DNA from: Lethocerus indicus
Lineage: Eukaryota > Arthropoda > Insecta > Hemiptera > Belostomatidae
Reading direction: 5' to 3'
Assembly: GCA_019843655.1 (NCBI GenBank)
Contig: JACDQD010000007.1
Span: 7,623,600-7,687,599, forward strand
DNA: 64,000 nucleotides
Below are positions 13,201 through 26,400 of this stretch, piece by piece. The notes beneath the pieces were generated by a model, which had not been told where the DNA came from, searched no databases, and worked only from the letters and a program-made list of their open reading frames with translations. Numbering within the stretch: position 1 is the first letter of the stretch; each line of letters starts with the position of its first letter. The position numbers were made by a program, and so were the translations under genes.

Positions 13201-13972
13201 CTCCTTTTGCATTATCGAAACCCCTCCCTATCGCCCTTTAATTCCTCACGCAGACAATTCGCAACAGTAATAATACGAATTCCCCTCTAGTTTAAGTTTC
13301 GAGTCTACCCCAATCTTTGTTCGTATATTTATTCAGTCCGCGTCCGATAATTTCCTGCCGAGCCTTCTTTGGTAGTGTTTTTCTGAAAAATGGAGCCAGA
13401 AATTAAAAACAGATTTATCTCTATCAAAACCGGCTTTTAAGATAATTACAACCTGCCATTGTCCGCCGCGCAACAGCTTTTGTTCCCCGCCGGTATTATT
13501 TTAAACGCCGAATGGCTTGAACATAATGCCTTGGGCGGTGGTTTTCTTTAGCCCAGATTCTTTATTAGAGAATTGAGAGAAATCGGACGGTTCTGCTGTA
13601 AACCTTTCTGCCGCTCAAAACCTAATTATTGTATTAAATGTATAAACGTATCGTACATTAACAACAGGATAATAAAGTATTAACTGGAAGAATATCTATT
13701 GTAGATAATTTAAGAAACCTGTGCGAGGGTTTAGCAATTTTTATATAACTCCTGATGTTGTATTACGCTACTAAATACAATATAAGGGATAAGATTAATC
13801 TTCAAGATCCCCGTCCAAACATTGGGGGATCACCATTGTCCGCCCACTATCAATTTTCTCATACGCCCAAACGGAAAATATTAGAGTCCGAAATCCTCTG
13901 TCCGACCCCGCCCCCTATAAGGAACATATAACCCGTGTTCCAGTATTCACCGTAAGCACTCGGATGTTAAGC
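10223..13972. other. Non-coding stretch, no recognised gene
   Basis: A consensus-like 5' splice donor (CAG then GTAAGA, junction 10994/10995, plus strand) sits inside a 106-codon frame, but I find no matching acceptor or recognisable peptide. C runs occur around 11141-11152 and 11686-11699. A pyrimidine-rich run covers 12739-12783 inside a 153-codon Ser/Pro-rich frame that I reject. AT-rich at about 11220-11560 and 13620-13800. Confidence 0.5.
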
Positions 13973-13998
13973 GGAGGAGGAGGAGGAGGAGGAGGAGG
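13973..13998. repeat. (GGA)n trinucleotide repeat
   Basis: About eight perfect GGA units on the plus strand, followed by an imperfect G-rich extension to about 14030. Confidence 0.95.
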
Positions 13999-14100
13999 CG
14001 GTGACGGTGATGGTAGAGGGGGAGGGAAGTGAGCTAATGTAGCAGGTATTCCGTGGAATGAGGCTACGCGGCCATTTTATTCCGCAATAGGACAAGGGGG

Positions 14101-14121
14101 ATGCCTCTATCTCAGGTAAGA
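14101..14121 (+). promoter_or_regulatory. Juxtaposed acceptor/donor-like splice motif (weak)
   Basis: A short pyrimidine run (GCCTCTATCT) leads directly into CAG, and this is followed at once by the donor-like GTAAGA, junction 14115/14116. That is the layout of a recursive splice site. The sequence further upstream is purine-rich (ACAAGGGGGA), so the polypyrimidine tract is poor. It could be a donor only, or chance. Confidence 0.15.
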
Positions 14122-14526
14122 ACAAACAGTGGATCAAATACCATCGGAATTGAATTGGGGCAGGGGATCAAACAAAACTGAGCAAGGCCGCACACAACAA
14201 ATAATATATATCCCCGCTTCCCGGAACAATCCACCCGTGTATCCGCAGTCGACCACTTATCATAAAATCGATATGTGCAAAATCCACGGTCAATTTACGT
14301 TAAAAAATTGAAATAATTAGTCCTACGAATAAACCCTTTCAACCGTGATTTCCCTAACTCCTATTCAGATTACCACTTCTTCCGATTTAAATTCCAATAA
14401 TAACGATATGTTAACGGATTCTACATTAAGTGAAAAGTGCGAAAAGTGTTGTAAATAAACAATATATAAATAAATTTTCTTTTGTACTCATTATCAACCT
14501 TCTTTGTACATTGCACTCGAATCACA

Positions 14527-14573
14527 CAGGTACTAATGGATACACACCGATACTCAGGTGATAATGGATACAT
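14527..14573 (+). repeat. Two-copy direct repeat, 28-bp period
   Basis: CAGGTACTAATGGATACA at 14527 recurs as CAGGTGATAATGGATACA at 14555, with two differences over 18 bases. Only the first 18-19 bases of each 28-base unit are conserved. Confidence 0.8.
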
Positions 14574-15658
14574 TAATTATTGGATAGTTTGCGACACTTA
14601 TAGTGCAATATCAAATAATGCAAGTAAAAGTCTCTAGAATATCGGGGAGTATAGGCGTATTCAATAAAATATCGGTTTCTACTTAATATCGGTAAGAGTG
14701 CCAGCACATAAACGTGGATTTGTAGGAACGCTCTCCAGTGGGAACCGCCTTGCCCTCATAAGGGGTCCGGACCCCAATAAAAGAAAAAAGATATTTAATA
14801 AATAGCGGGCTCCTGGTGGGCGGGGCGTTGCGATCGGGGCGGGGGGGGGTTTGCCGGGGATTTGTGTACGGGGGTCCCGGATAATGGGAGATTCCAAGGG
14901 AGATTAGGGGTTCCCGAGGGAGGACGGGCCCCACCCGACTACGGGGGCAGTCTCCGGCTACAAATTGATTCCGGGGCGTCTGTCCCCGGGAGGCGAGGAT
15001 GACCGCTGACCCGACCAATTTAGAGGGCTCTCCGGTGGCCTTCACTCGGGGGGGTGTTCGGTGTCAAAGAACTGACGTCCCCACCGGGGAGGGTACTCTC
15101 TTAACGAAACGTCTGCCACGTGCCTCCCTCCAACACTCCCTCAACAAATACACTCTAAAATAGGAAGAGTACGCAACGGTAGATTTACTACTACTCCGCT
15201 TACCTGTTATATTGATTCGGCAACAAATACGCTCAACCAAAGGATATTTCTCTACTATTTTAAAAACTTCGAGTGAAAATAAGTAGAGTTAATTTATGTT
15301 TTTAGTTTCTCGTTTACATCGTTTTTATTGCTGTAAGAGAAAGGACCATCCCACAGCGTTGTTATTGCTACTACTAATGCTGGACACACGTAATTCAATC
15401 TGGTTACAGTTTCACGTGTCCAATTTGGATCAACATTTGACTACAAATCCCATATCAGCGAGACGTTTCATTGACGTCAGAGAAACAAAGCAGGGGGCGT
15501 AGAAGATGTTAGAAACCTTGAGAGAGAAGCGGACGGGATTCAATCGGCCGGTGTTCGAAATCCATCATTGACTCCGAAGCTACACACAGAAGCCAGTCCG
15601 AGGAAGGCCATGGGCCCAGATTTGTGTACCTCCTCCAGCCGAGAGCGAGAGACAGACA

Positions 15659-15662
<4 letters not shown>

Positions 15663-15697
<35 letters not shown>
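15663..15697. repeat. (GA)n microsatellite
   Basis: Perfect GA dinucleotides over about 35 bases, preceded by imperfect GA-rich sequence from about 15641. It produces Arg-Glu and Ser-Leu frames on the two strands that are not coding evidence. Confidence 0.97.
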
Positions 15698-15702
<5 letters not shown>

Positions 15703-17366
15703 TTTGTGTTGCCGCCCCGCTCAGTTTGTGTTGCGGACTGTTTAGAGTGTCAACAGGCATAATGCACTGCCCCCGCGCCATCATCAACACGGCCCAACAC
15801 AAACCCAATCGGCTGTCGAATACAGGCTATAATATATCATCGGCACAATACTAATCGAGTTTTACTCCAGTATTTATTCACACACACAAAACGGTCAATG
15901 ACTATTGAACCGTAAATCTGTATCTGTAAAAAATGACATTTTTTTTCCGATAGCTACTACATGCTCCTGCTAACTAACTTTGATCTGAAGAAGCCGCGAA
16001 GAAACAGGCTGAAGAAAATGACGCTATTCTGCACGTGTACACAACGATATTTCATTCATTAGCGGTTCTCTATATGATGATAAGAATAATAACAGGTAAC
16101 CGTTTGATGTGTCTGGAGTACCATAATTCTTGTGGCGAGGAACCGAAACCGGTCTAACGTAGGACCGAATAAGAGAGAAAAGACGGAAGACCACAAGCGG
16201 TATATTTCAAGCCAGGCGGACCCCCAAACGATATCTATACGAACAAAAATTATTTTTCTCGGCAATATTAGTAGCGTTTTTAAATTCAATATTATTTAAA
16301 AGTCCTACACGAATTAGATACTTGGAGATAAGGGGGAAGTGAACCTCTAAAGTAAAAAAAAAATCTCATTAGCCGCAGAGCCGGGTTTACTTGTAGATTG
16401 TCCCCTCGGTGCTCGGTTATTACTCTGGTTTGGGGAGGGGGCAGGGGGTGGGCGCTGTATAAATCACTCTGAGTGACAAAGGCGCGCGAGGTCCCCCGTC
16501 AACGTCACGACTCATGCCCTCAAACTGGAGCCAACGGCCGCAATTTGTCAAACCCGAAAACACTCACGGCTACACCTCAAATACGGTAATGGACCGGAAA
16601 CCAGTTATCTCTAAGAATGTTTCCGGAACAAACTGCAGACTCTTTATCGCGGGAACAATATGAGCGCCAAAGAAAAATCGGCCCTGTAACTATCAAAAAT
16701 GGGTAATGACGCTCTTTAGTACTTTTATAAATCAGTTTCCAAAATTATTAAAGCCAAAAGTTAAAGGAAATGAATATGCTACTTACTACTAGATTAACAT
16801 TAAATCCAGATAAAGAAGTATAAATATTGGCCCTCTTTTACTTTCTAAGAGACACTTCCGCTGTTAGATAGGTGTTAAATAGAAAGATTAATGAAATTCG
16901 AGTACAGAAGAGATAAAGTTGAGCCGAGGTCCCTTAGAAATAAAACATACTCGGAATAACGGATAGTATATGATAAGGAATAACCAAAATAAACTCTCAA
17001 CATTATAACCTACAGAGAAATGGTAATATCAACGAAACCATACTGCCGCAATCTCCGCCGTATTTCTGAGTCCTCCCGCTCCGAAAGTTCAATAAAAAAA
17101 AGGAAAAAAAACACGGAGGGGAGCGGACAAAGTCCCTATTAAATCGGCGACATTAAACTCGATTTGTGCGTGTAAGGGGACGCGGGGCGTCGGGGTGCGA
17201 TTCCACCCGACCCCCCTCGGCGCTGGAGGACGCGTTATTTCCTCTTAAAATGCACCCCACTCCATGTCTCTAGGTGTGACTCATGTCTCCCGCCGTCGGA
17301 GTTTCGTTAGAAGCCCTATTCAGAGCGACTAAGCCGCCGCCGACCGCAAATGGGCTTACGCAAAAC

Positions 17367-17397
17367 ATACAGACACACACACAGACACACGTACACA
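17367..17397. repeat. (CA)n-rich repeat, imperfect
   Basis: CA dinucleotides interrupted by G, T or A substitutions. It gives Cys-Val repeats in the minus-strand frames, a typical low-complexity artefact. Confidence 0.85.
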
Positions 17398-18999
17398 GGG
17401 TCTTTCCTCCTACCGTAATTTGGTTTCGGTTTTTGCGGGGTACCGCCGAAACACAATGAGACCGCATCAAAGCCCATTATGATTTTACCGCCGTTGATTG
17501 GCCGAATGGGATTTGGGTTCGTCATATTTCATCGACCGCCCCAGTCGCGCCCCCCACCACTAATCCGGTTTGGATAGTGGCCGTCAACAATGCGATCGCT
17601 CGGCGGAAAGGTAATTTTCGAGCTCATTTTCTGCTGATCAAATCACCAGTCTCTTCGGTAGCTGATTGGAATAACTGGTAACAGTAACTACCGGCTACTG
17701 GCCCTATTCAGTGTTCCGGAACTTGCTTTCATAATATCCTAACTTAACTATATTGTGCATCTTATTATCGAAGAACCAGTCGTATATGATAATTGTGAAG
17801 CCGTCAAAAGTTACATACAAATCGAATTACAAATGAACAGTGTCATATAAAATAGTGAAGCCACATGAGCGTAAATTTTTATATTTTTATTTAGTAGGCT
17901 TACTTTTATTGTTTCAATACTAATCGTAAAATATTTTTCATTCGTCGACATAAAAATACCTAATTAATAAGCGGCAGGGTTCCTTCATCTTGTAGCCTTC
18001 CGCGCTACGCCCACATACTACTGAGACCCTTCTAGACGTAAAATTGGAAACGGTGGGCTGGGGCTGGAGGCGAAGGACAACTGACAGCGGCAACAAAGCA
18101 TGAAGAAGCGGGCGGGGTGTAAGGTTTACACAGGGAGTAATTACAGGAGGGGGGCCCGCCCAACAGGGGCGTTAAAAGGGTTTAGCGGCCGCCGACCGGC
18201 CTAAGTCCACCGACTGGAAGCCCAAGTGGCCAGAAATGTGCTAAACACGCACGCACACGTCGACACACGCACAGGCCCCAGAGGCCGCCTCTCACACCTC
18301 TACCTTCCTAATAAACCTAACAACCTGTTATTAGGTTTCCTCCCACCCTGCCGAACGGCCGCCTCTTACGCCGATCGATTTCTTATCGCTTAACGGTTTA
18401 TCGCCTTAGGCCTGTTAATTTGAAGATATTACCGCCTACATACATCACTATAATATCAATTAAAAAATATTAAAATGTCACGTTTCTATCTAGTAGGACG
18501 TGTACTAGACAGTATTTCGCACACAATCTTTGTTACTTTAACGAAATTTTGAAAGTAACTGGCTAATATTTCGGGTCGTAATGAATATTTATCATTTTAA
18601 TTCCCACCAAATATATACTGAACAAACTATAGTATAACAAGGTAGAAATACAAACTTTTCACGCAAAAAATACTCGAAATTTAACTGAAATGCCTCTAAC
18701 ATGAATTCCAGCATGAATGATGTTAGACTTTGTAAATTGCTGTAACATATCGAGGCATACAGTATGAACGTTATATTCTGTAGACACATAAATAACGAAA
18801 TATTCGGGTACGAATATGTTCCTGATGAAATCAGTTGTGTTCGGGCAACCGCGTGTAAGAAATTAAACTAAACAATGTGGTGGGAGGCGAGATCTTTTCC
18901 GGTAATTCCCGTAGAGGAATTAGCTCGGGGAGGGACCCGCAACACACCAAGACAAACAGCCCTTCGGGGAGTTGTTCATAAAACTGTACAACCGCCACC

Positions 19000-19057
19000 A
19001 AAAGGGAGAAAGAGAGAGGGAAAGAGAGTGAGAGTGAGAGAGGGGAGGGGGGGAGGA
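19000..19057. repeat. GA-rich purine tract, imperfect
   Basis: AAAGGGAGAAAGAGAGAGG and GAGTGAGAGTGAGAGAGG-type sequence on the plus strand, passing into a G-rich run. Confidence 0.85.
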
Positions 19058-20281
19058 CTCCAGGACCCAGAGTGAGAAAGAGAGCGTGGCGCGCCCTTAA
19101 GACAACCAACCCTTAGCATCTGTTCAAACAGTAGAGGGCGAGCATTCGTTTGTTGAGGCGGGCGCCTCTATATGCGGTTGTTGCCTGAGGGAACAACAAA
19201 CAAAAGGGACCGGCGGAACTTTCGCCCAGAGCCCAATCTACTTGTGCTTAAACCAGATTGACACCGCCCGGTTGTTTCTTGATAAACTCCCCCTTTTACA
19301 CTGCTCGCCCTCTCGCTAAGTCCCCGACAAGGAACACTTCATTATGCTTATACCCTTTTGTCGCCGAATAAGTCAATGACTCTAATAACCTTAATGCGAT
19401 CTATATTGACGTTCAACTAAGTAGAAACGGGATTTCATAGCGCGTTTCCCAAGAGTGACTGGATGGGTCTGAAAACACGATTTCGGCAGACTAACGGCAT
19501 TGGTAATTTGACTAAAGGTAAACAATGACTAATAATAAGACAGCATCAAACTCTTCACTTAACTTTGAGGTATTCCATTTTCAGGCATTTTCAGGCATCC
19601 ACTGTACACGTCTCTGCCGCTAAATAGTCTCTGGAACTTCACCAAAAAACATAATTGTGTTCTCGTTTCATATTTAATGATCTGTACTGTACTATCCTTT
19701 AGTACGCCATGTCTTAAGCAGGGAAATAAATTTACATTCCATCGGCATAAATAATGAGCTTCAAAATAAAATCCTGATGACTACGCACAGAAGATCCGAT
19801 ATCGCAGGTGATCAACACACTCTAACAATTATAATTGATAAAATTACAATATTCCGATATCTTTAAAGACGCACCTTAACAGAGATTCAATTCTACTTTT
19901 CCGTCTGTCAGGAAAGTGGTCTGTCCTTCGCCCCTTTCTATACCGAGGAGAAAGATATATCTAAAGCCGGCTAAGGAAGAAAGTACTTTTTCCTACAAGT
20001 TTGCACCATCCGAGCGTAAAAACCCCGAGAGGGAGCGTCAGGACGGATAGGCGAGAAAAGGGCAAGACAGAGGCAGTAAATAAGTAAACGGGCGAAGGAT
20101 TTGCAGAGTAGTGGCCGGGGTTAGACCGGCCGGTTTAAACGGCTTGCATTCGATGAATACTTTACACCCGAACCGAGCGGATGTGTCGGACTCCTGAAGT
20201 AGGGGGAAACAAAACCCAGTGGCAGGATTCAGTCAACACAGGGAAGCTCACCCAGGGTATCAAACTGTTCGCAATGGGAAA

Positions 20282-20459
20282 GGTGGGATGACAATTAGAG
20301 AGCGTTGCATTCATTTTATAAAAGCAATAGTTCGATAAAGAGACGGCCTTTTATAATATTATGAAAGTGTTACTTGTCTTATGGAAGGTTAATTATTCTA
20401 AGAAGTTGGGAGGAGTCCCTGTAAAAGGGAGGAAGGATGACAATTGGAGAGCGTCGTTG
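20282..20459 (+). repeat. Short dispersed direct repeat pair
   Basis: GATGACAATTAGAGAGCGT (from about 20287) and GATGACAATTGGAGAGCGT (from about 20435) differ at one of 19 positions and lie about 150 bases apart. The surrounding G-rich context (GGTGG and GGAAG) is also alike, suggesting remnants of a small duplication. Confidence 0.75.
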
Positions 20460-23400
20460 TCCCCTCTACCGGTCTAATCTTCTGGGAACGGACAGTTATT
20501 TACACTGTTACCTTGAAAAGTAGGAAGTTAGAACCGCAGTCCAGACCCCTGAAGAGAGATCCTACCCAAGTTATAAGGCGAAGGGAGGGGGATTAGGGAG
20601 AGTCGGAGGGAGCAAACAAATTGTAATAGCATTATGCAAATGCGTTAAACCTTTAGTTGGCGTTTGGCGGGCGGCGTAGAGCTGCCGGCTGGCAAAGTTG
20701 TGCCCAGGGCAGGTGCCCCTCTATTGTCGTGTACCTTCTGCATAATCCCCGTACCCCTCACCATCCTACACCGCCCCCAGCAGCAGGCTTTCAACTCCAC
20801 TTACCAGACAAACGAGAGACGTTTCCGATTAAAGGACGCGAGTGCATGATGATAACACCCCTGCAAACTGCCTAGAAGACGCGGTACCTAGACTTTGCCT
20901 ACGATATCTGCTTAATTTCTCTAAAATGCAATTGTAGAGGCTTTGAGGAAGTCAACCGCCGCTTTCGAGAATAATATTTTAGTTAAAGTTAAGCTTAAAG
21001 TGACAGAATTAATGAAAATGGGTGACTGAAAATATCCATGCATGTTGTTAAAACTACACGGGATTATAATAAACTGATAATAAATTACCGTTTATACGAG
21101 AAATTAATTGCAGTATAAATGACGGAATCACAATTTCCGTTTAGCGATTACACAGTAATTATAATCGGTTTAGATATAGATAAACGAAACGGAGGGATGG
21201 GAAAAATTATTTCGCTGTGTAACTGTAATAACAACGGGGACAGATTCATGACAGACGGGACGCGCATCGAATGCAAATAATCCCATAATGTTTTAATTTC
21301 GGCTCGTTTGGAGCGGCGCATTAGCCGTGAGGCAATTAGTGAAAAGGGGGAAAACCTCCCCAGCCCGTTTTCCATTCCATGAAATTCGGCCCTTATTAAA
21401 ATCGTAAACATCGAAATTTCGCGCGACAGAAATTTGAGAATGTTCACGATCGCGGAAATACAGGAATTAAAGATTAAGCTGCAATTAACTCTGCAAAAAA
21501 TACACCTGCGGTTCACATCGTTATTGGAAAGGAATGTATAGTGTATTAAAAGGAAAAAATTGGTAAACTATAAGTAAGTAAATAAAATGTATATATAAAA
21601 CAATACCTCGGTACTCGCGGAACATACGCGAATCTCCTATCTATACCTACAAGTAATTTTAAATTCTTGAGCTGCTTCGAAAAGTTAAATGAGATACCGC
21701 TTCCCAATAATCGTCGCCGATATCTCCTTTCCGTCTCCCCCCCTCCCGATCGCTTTTCCTCGGGCCGATACACTAAAAAGAAATTTAAATTACGCAATCT
21801 CAAAAAGAAATTGGCGGTTTTTCGGACCCGGGTGAGGGGGCTTATACCGCCTGAAACTTTGTCACTCTCCCCATCCGCCCCCCCCCATCGGTCTGATAAA
21901 CTTGCCCCCCTCCCATTCCTCGCGGAATTTCCCTGCTCGCAAACACTCGAAAAAGTTAAATCCGGAACTGGAAGGACGTTTAGAAACAATATAGAAAGTT
22001 TTAAACAGAGTCATTGGATTAAGTTCTAAAAGCCGTATCTCCCGACAGTATTTCACTGTCATCGGAAACTTTCCTGGATGCGCGTCTATCCGGTACCAAC
22101 CCCGGCCGCTCTAGTTAAGCGGAAGACATTCAAATGTTCGAATAATTTTTTTAATTCGCAAATTTACTCTCGGTGTATGTGAAGGTCAATTATGTGGAAT
22201 TTCCACCCTTCTTTCTGTAAGACCAACAAATTTCTAAATATTGCCATTCAAGTTCACCGAATAAAATACTATATTTTTTTGTATATGAAGTTAATTTTCA
22301 TATGGCATTAATAATTAAATGAACAGTCGGATATTCTGAGGATCTTTGCACGAGAAAGTGAAATAAAATACGATGTAGAAAGGATTGAAAATTGTAAGGA
22401 ATTGATAAAGACCAGCGAAAATTTGTGCCTTAAGTCTCCTAATAATATCCCCCCGGAGACGACTTCCTCGATTTTGGCTCGCAGAATTCAATTAGAGCCG
22501 CAGATTTTTATAAACGCTTTCACTTCGCCTCAGCCGCAATTGGTGTCCAGGAAATTATCGCCTGGCTGTAAAGGAGTTACGCTCCAGTTTCCGGACTCGG
22601 GGAGGGGGGGACGTTCCGCAGATTCACCCTCGAACGCTCATCATTTTTTATATCGATCGCCAAGAATAAACTCACGGTAAGAGCCGATTTATAAAACGGA
22701 GGAATCGTAGAATGCAGAGACTGTCCAAAAAATAAATGTATTTAGATTTTTCCGATCCCGACTTGCTATTATTTGCGAGGCCGGCAGTGGGGAATCTCCC
22801 GGGGGAATCAATGCGGGGGTAGAGGCGGTAGGGGCAGGAGGGGGTTACTCGGGCAATTCCGATCATGTCTTACCAATTATGTCCTATTAGTGAGGAGGCC
22901 AGTGTACATAAGGGGGACGGTCACACGCCGGCAATAAGTCAGTGTCCACCCCCCAACCCGCCCCCTCCCTCCACCCGCCAATTAATGTCGAATCCCAGCG
23001 CGGACACACAACGACTAACTTTCCGTTCGACCGTTCCGTAAAATTCCCACTATTTATTTTCAGCACAATTCTGAGGGCTAGCGAAGTTTGGCTTGGCGAA
23101 AATCAGGATACAAAAACAAATGAGGATATCTGTTAAGGGTAAAAACGAATTGAACGAACTGACATTTCTGAGTTGCGTTTTATCCAAATTAGCTAAAGTG
23201 TGCATTTGTTTCTAGAGGAAAATATGTACGTCGATTTCAAACGCGTACTATAGTGAAGTCAGAACGACGTTATCTTAATAATTTCGACGATCCAATTTAC
23301 AAAATATATTATTTTTCCAATGTATATTAAATACAGCCTAATATTATATTGTAGCTGCTCACGTATACTTGCGACTCGGAATTAGCCAACAACTTTTTAA

Positions 23401-26400
23401 ATAGTATACTACCCACCATTCATTTAGCGATACTGAATATATCACAATAAACTAGGAAAAAATTCCAATATAAGTATTCAAGAGGCCGAGCGTAGGGGAG
23501 AGGGGGGTACGGGTTTAGTGATTCCGGTGGTCCTTTGGGAGGCGCCTCGGCACGTGTCCCGGTAATGGAATAGCCCCCCAAAAAACAAGAGCGAAACCCG
23601 AGCAAAAGGAGGAAAGCCAAAGAAAGGAAAAGAGCAAAAAACGGGAACAAGAAAAGAATGGAAGAGGGAGTCATCTCTCGTCGCGCAATAAATTGTTATA
23701 TATCTGCTTCGCAGGGACGCGCGTGCGAGTATGTGCGTATGTGCGTGTCGCCCCACGGAGGTGAGACCGCCCTATGAATACAGAGGGACCGTGCCGGGGA
23801 AGAGTGGAGTCGGGAGGACGACCGAGTGATAGGTGGAGGCTGAGGAAGAGAGAAGACGAGCAAGAAAGCAAGGAGAAAAAGGTGAAAACTTGTTTATTTT
23901 ACAGCATAAAACCGCTAGTTATACGCTGAAAAACCTGAAGTGAGTACTCTTACTATACATTTACATCATTTTTTTGTTATTGAGAACAGTAATGATTTTC
24001 ATGCATACTTCTCTTATTATCAAACACTGTTATTATCATAATTTCAACACGAGTGACCGTAAAAAAATTAATATTACATTCGAAATAAGATTCACAAATG
24101 TTGTAAACAAAATATTTTATATATATGTTTTTGATTCACTGACGCCGAATTCTGAACGAACTAGAAGATACGAAGGAGTATTTGCACTTTTGCAACATAA
24201 CATTTACCGCATTATATCTCTATTTTTCGAATACAACATGTCCTACCCTCATGCGATCCCTATCACAAACACGTCACCAAGATATTTCTAAATAATTTAT
24301 TCAACATTGCCCTAAGCCGGCGGGGCCTCATATCCCAAATTGAGAGCGGCATAAAATAAAACAGATCGGCGGCGGGGTCGGCTCACCAACGGCCATTTCC
24401 ACGACTCTCACGTTCCCACGTGACTCCTTTAATACACTCGAAATCCCGCATGTGTTTCCCTGTTCGAACTTCGACTGAATATTTATTATTTGTTTTCTTT
24501 CTATTTCCCTCTCTCTTCTAGCTTCCTTCCTTATCGACGGCATTTCCCGTTAGGGCGCATTGCACCTAGCGAGGCAGTCCCGACCTTTCGGGCCGAGCAG
24601 GGGGAAGTAAAACTTCACTAACTCCTTTTACAGGGAGGGAATAATCGCGCTTAAAAAGTATGGAGTATATACAGGAACAGAGTAACAATTATTTATAACA
24701 ATAGTGCTCATATTTGCGCACGAGTGATGAAATTCAATCAAGTATGAGTCGCCGCGACAACATCGCGTCTGGTACCTTCAGAAATGTGCTAAAATCTTTA
24801 AATGATAGATTCGATTCGTAAATCGCAAAGGTTATTTCGAAATCAAAACGTAGTTGCTCCCTTCAGTATTTCGACAGTTGATTTTCACCAAAAATTAACG
24901 GGATCCAATATGAGAAAGCTAATCGGATTTCAAAAATTGACGCGGCGAAACACCCAGCGGTTATTCTAATCAACATCATAGTAAAGGAAAACTCTAGGAA
25001 GACGGGCCGAAGGGAATACTGATGAAGGAGCGGAGCAAAACGCGCTCTGACTAATCAAATAGATCCAGCGGGGTCCCAATAATCCGCAGTGACTACCGCA
25101 AAGCAAGATATCTCGGTCGTTAGCTGTACGCCGCCGACCGAGAGAACTCTGGGCCAATATGCTCCCCGGGTCTTCCTATATGTGACCGAAATCGAGACAA
25201 TGTACTCAGCCCACCTAATGACATACTAACGCCGAAATTGCATTCAGATTGCGCGAGGTGACACACATCTCTACTTACATAACAATAGGAATCTCATGTA
25301 AAGCCTAACCTAATAATCTGCATTATATGTAATTCTTGATAAAATACCAGATTACGTATTAGGAACGTCAATTAAATTCTTCCAAACAAAAGCTGTTAAA
25401 TTTAGATGGATTTTCTATATACATTTACCAATATACTGTTGAGCGCTACAATCTATCATTTGACTATATTAAACTTTGAATTCAAACCCACAATGCAGCC
25501 TGGAATAAATATTAATAATTATCGGCTAATATTTAAACAGGGGCCTCTGAATTTTATAATCCCCCTAATATTACCCCGCATTCGCAAAAATCTTTGAAAT
25601 TTAATTTCCAATTCCAGTTATTTGATTGCAGCGATCCGTGTAAAAAGAAGCCGAGGTTTTTTCCTCGAAATAAAATTAGGTTGTATCCCGGCTGCCTTAA
25701 AGAACGCGAGATAAGCCATGATAACTGGGAAAATTAAAGGAATTAATATTCAGCGCCGTCGCTTTAGAGAAAGCCGAGCATTTCGCTTAAAAATCGCGGC
25801 ACTTCTGAAAAAAAACATTAATATTCTCAAGTAACGAATGCTACTGGCGGATTTTGTATCGATAAAATATTAGGATAGAATATTTTTGCCTTAATTTCAC
25901 TTCTGTCGCTCTAATCGGGAAATATCGACACTTGGCTTATGAATTAGACAAGTGAAACATACGTGGAATCATTTAATGGAACCCTGAGGTACAGACAGCG
26001 ATTAAACTACTTAAGGCGAAAATAAACTTTTTATGTGAACCACACTTATTGTACTTTTACTCTCTCAGTTTTGCAAAAATATAATCCCTAATAATATATA
26101 ATATACTCCTTACTAAGCTATGCCGCGATAATGCCGAGAAATCAAATTAGCCCCCCCCCACGGCAGGTTCCAGTCTCACCTTAAGAGTCGGAGCTCGGCA
26201 GATAAGAGACAACGGCGCCGAGAATTAAAAGCAACCGAGCCTAGACGACTTTCTTAATCGGGGGGCGAGGCCGCCTCAGGAGATAGGAAAGTTTTAAAAT
26301 CCCGAATAGCTTAGAGGTATCGCGATAGCGGCCCTGTGTATCTCCCCGGGGCGGCGGTTCGAACGCGGCGCCGCGGTCCCGGCAAACAATGGGACCCGGC

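Larger units (their letters stand above)
13999..15662. other. Non-coding stretch, no recognised gene
   Basis: Holds the splice-like site at 14101-14121, the 28-bp direct repeat at 14527-14573 and a GC-rich block at about 14800-15060 with a G run at 14841-14849. Minus-strand frames of 72 and 120 codons overlap in that GC-rich block in different phases and match no family. AT-rich at about 14400-14500 and 15140-15300. Confidence 0.5.
15698..20281. other. Non-coding stretch, no recognised gene
   Basis: A TATAAAT word at 16458-16464 lies in G-rich sequence but has no initiator at the right distance. CA-rich runs lie at 17367-17397 and about 18244-18275, and a purine-rich run at 19000-19057. AT-rich at about 16690-17010, 17740-17980 and 18420-18840. 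GC-rich at about 17160-17350 and 18050-18370. No frame resembles a known protein. Confidence 0.55.

Noticed and set aside
26300..26370. tRNA-like A-box (TAGCTTAGAGGTATCGC) and B-box-like GGTTCGAAC
   Set aside because: The D-arm and T-arm sequences do not form stems and there is no acceptor stem. The B-box spacing alone is not enough.
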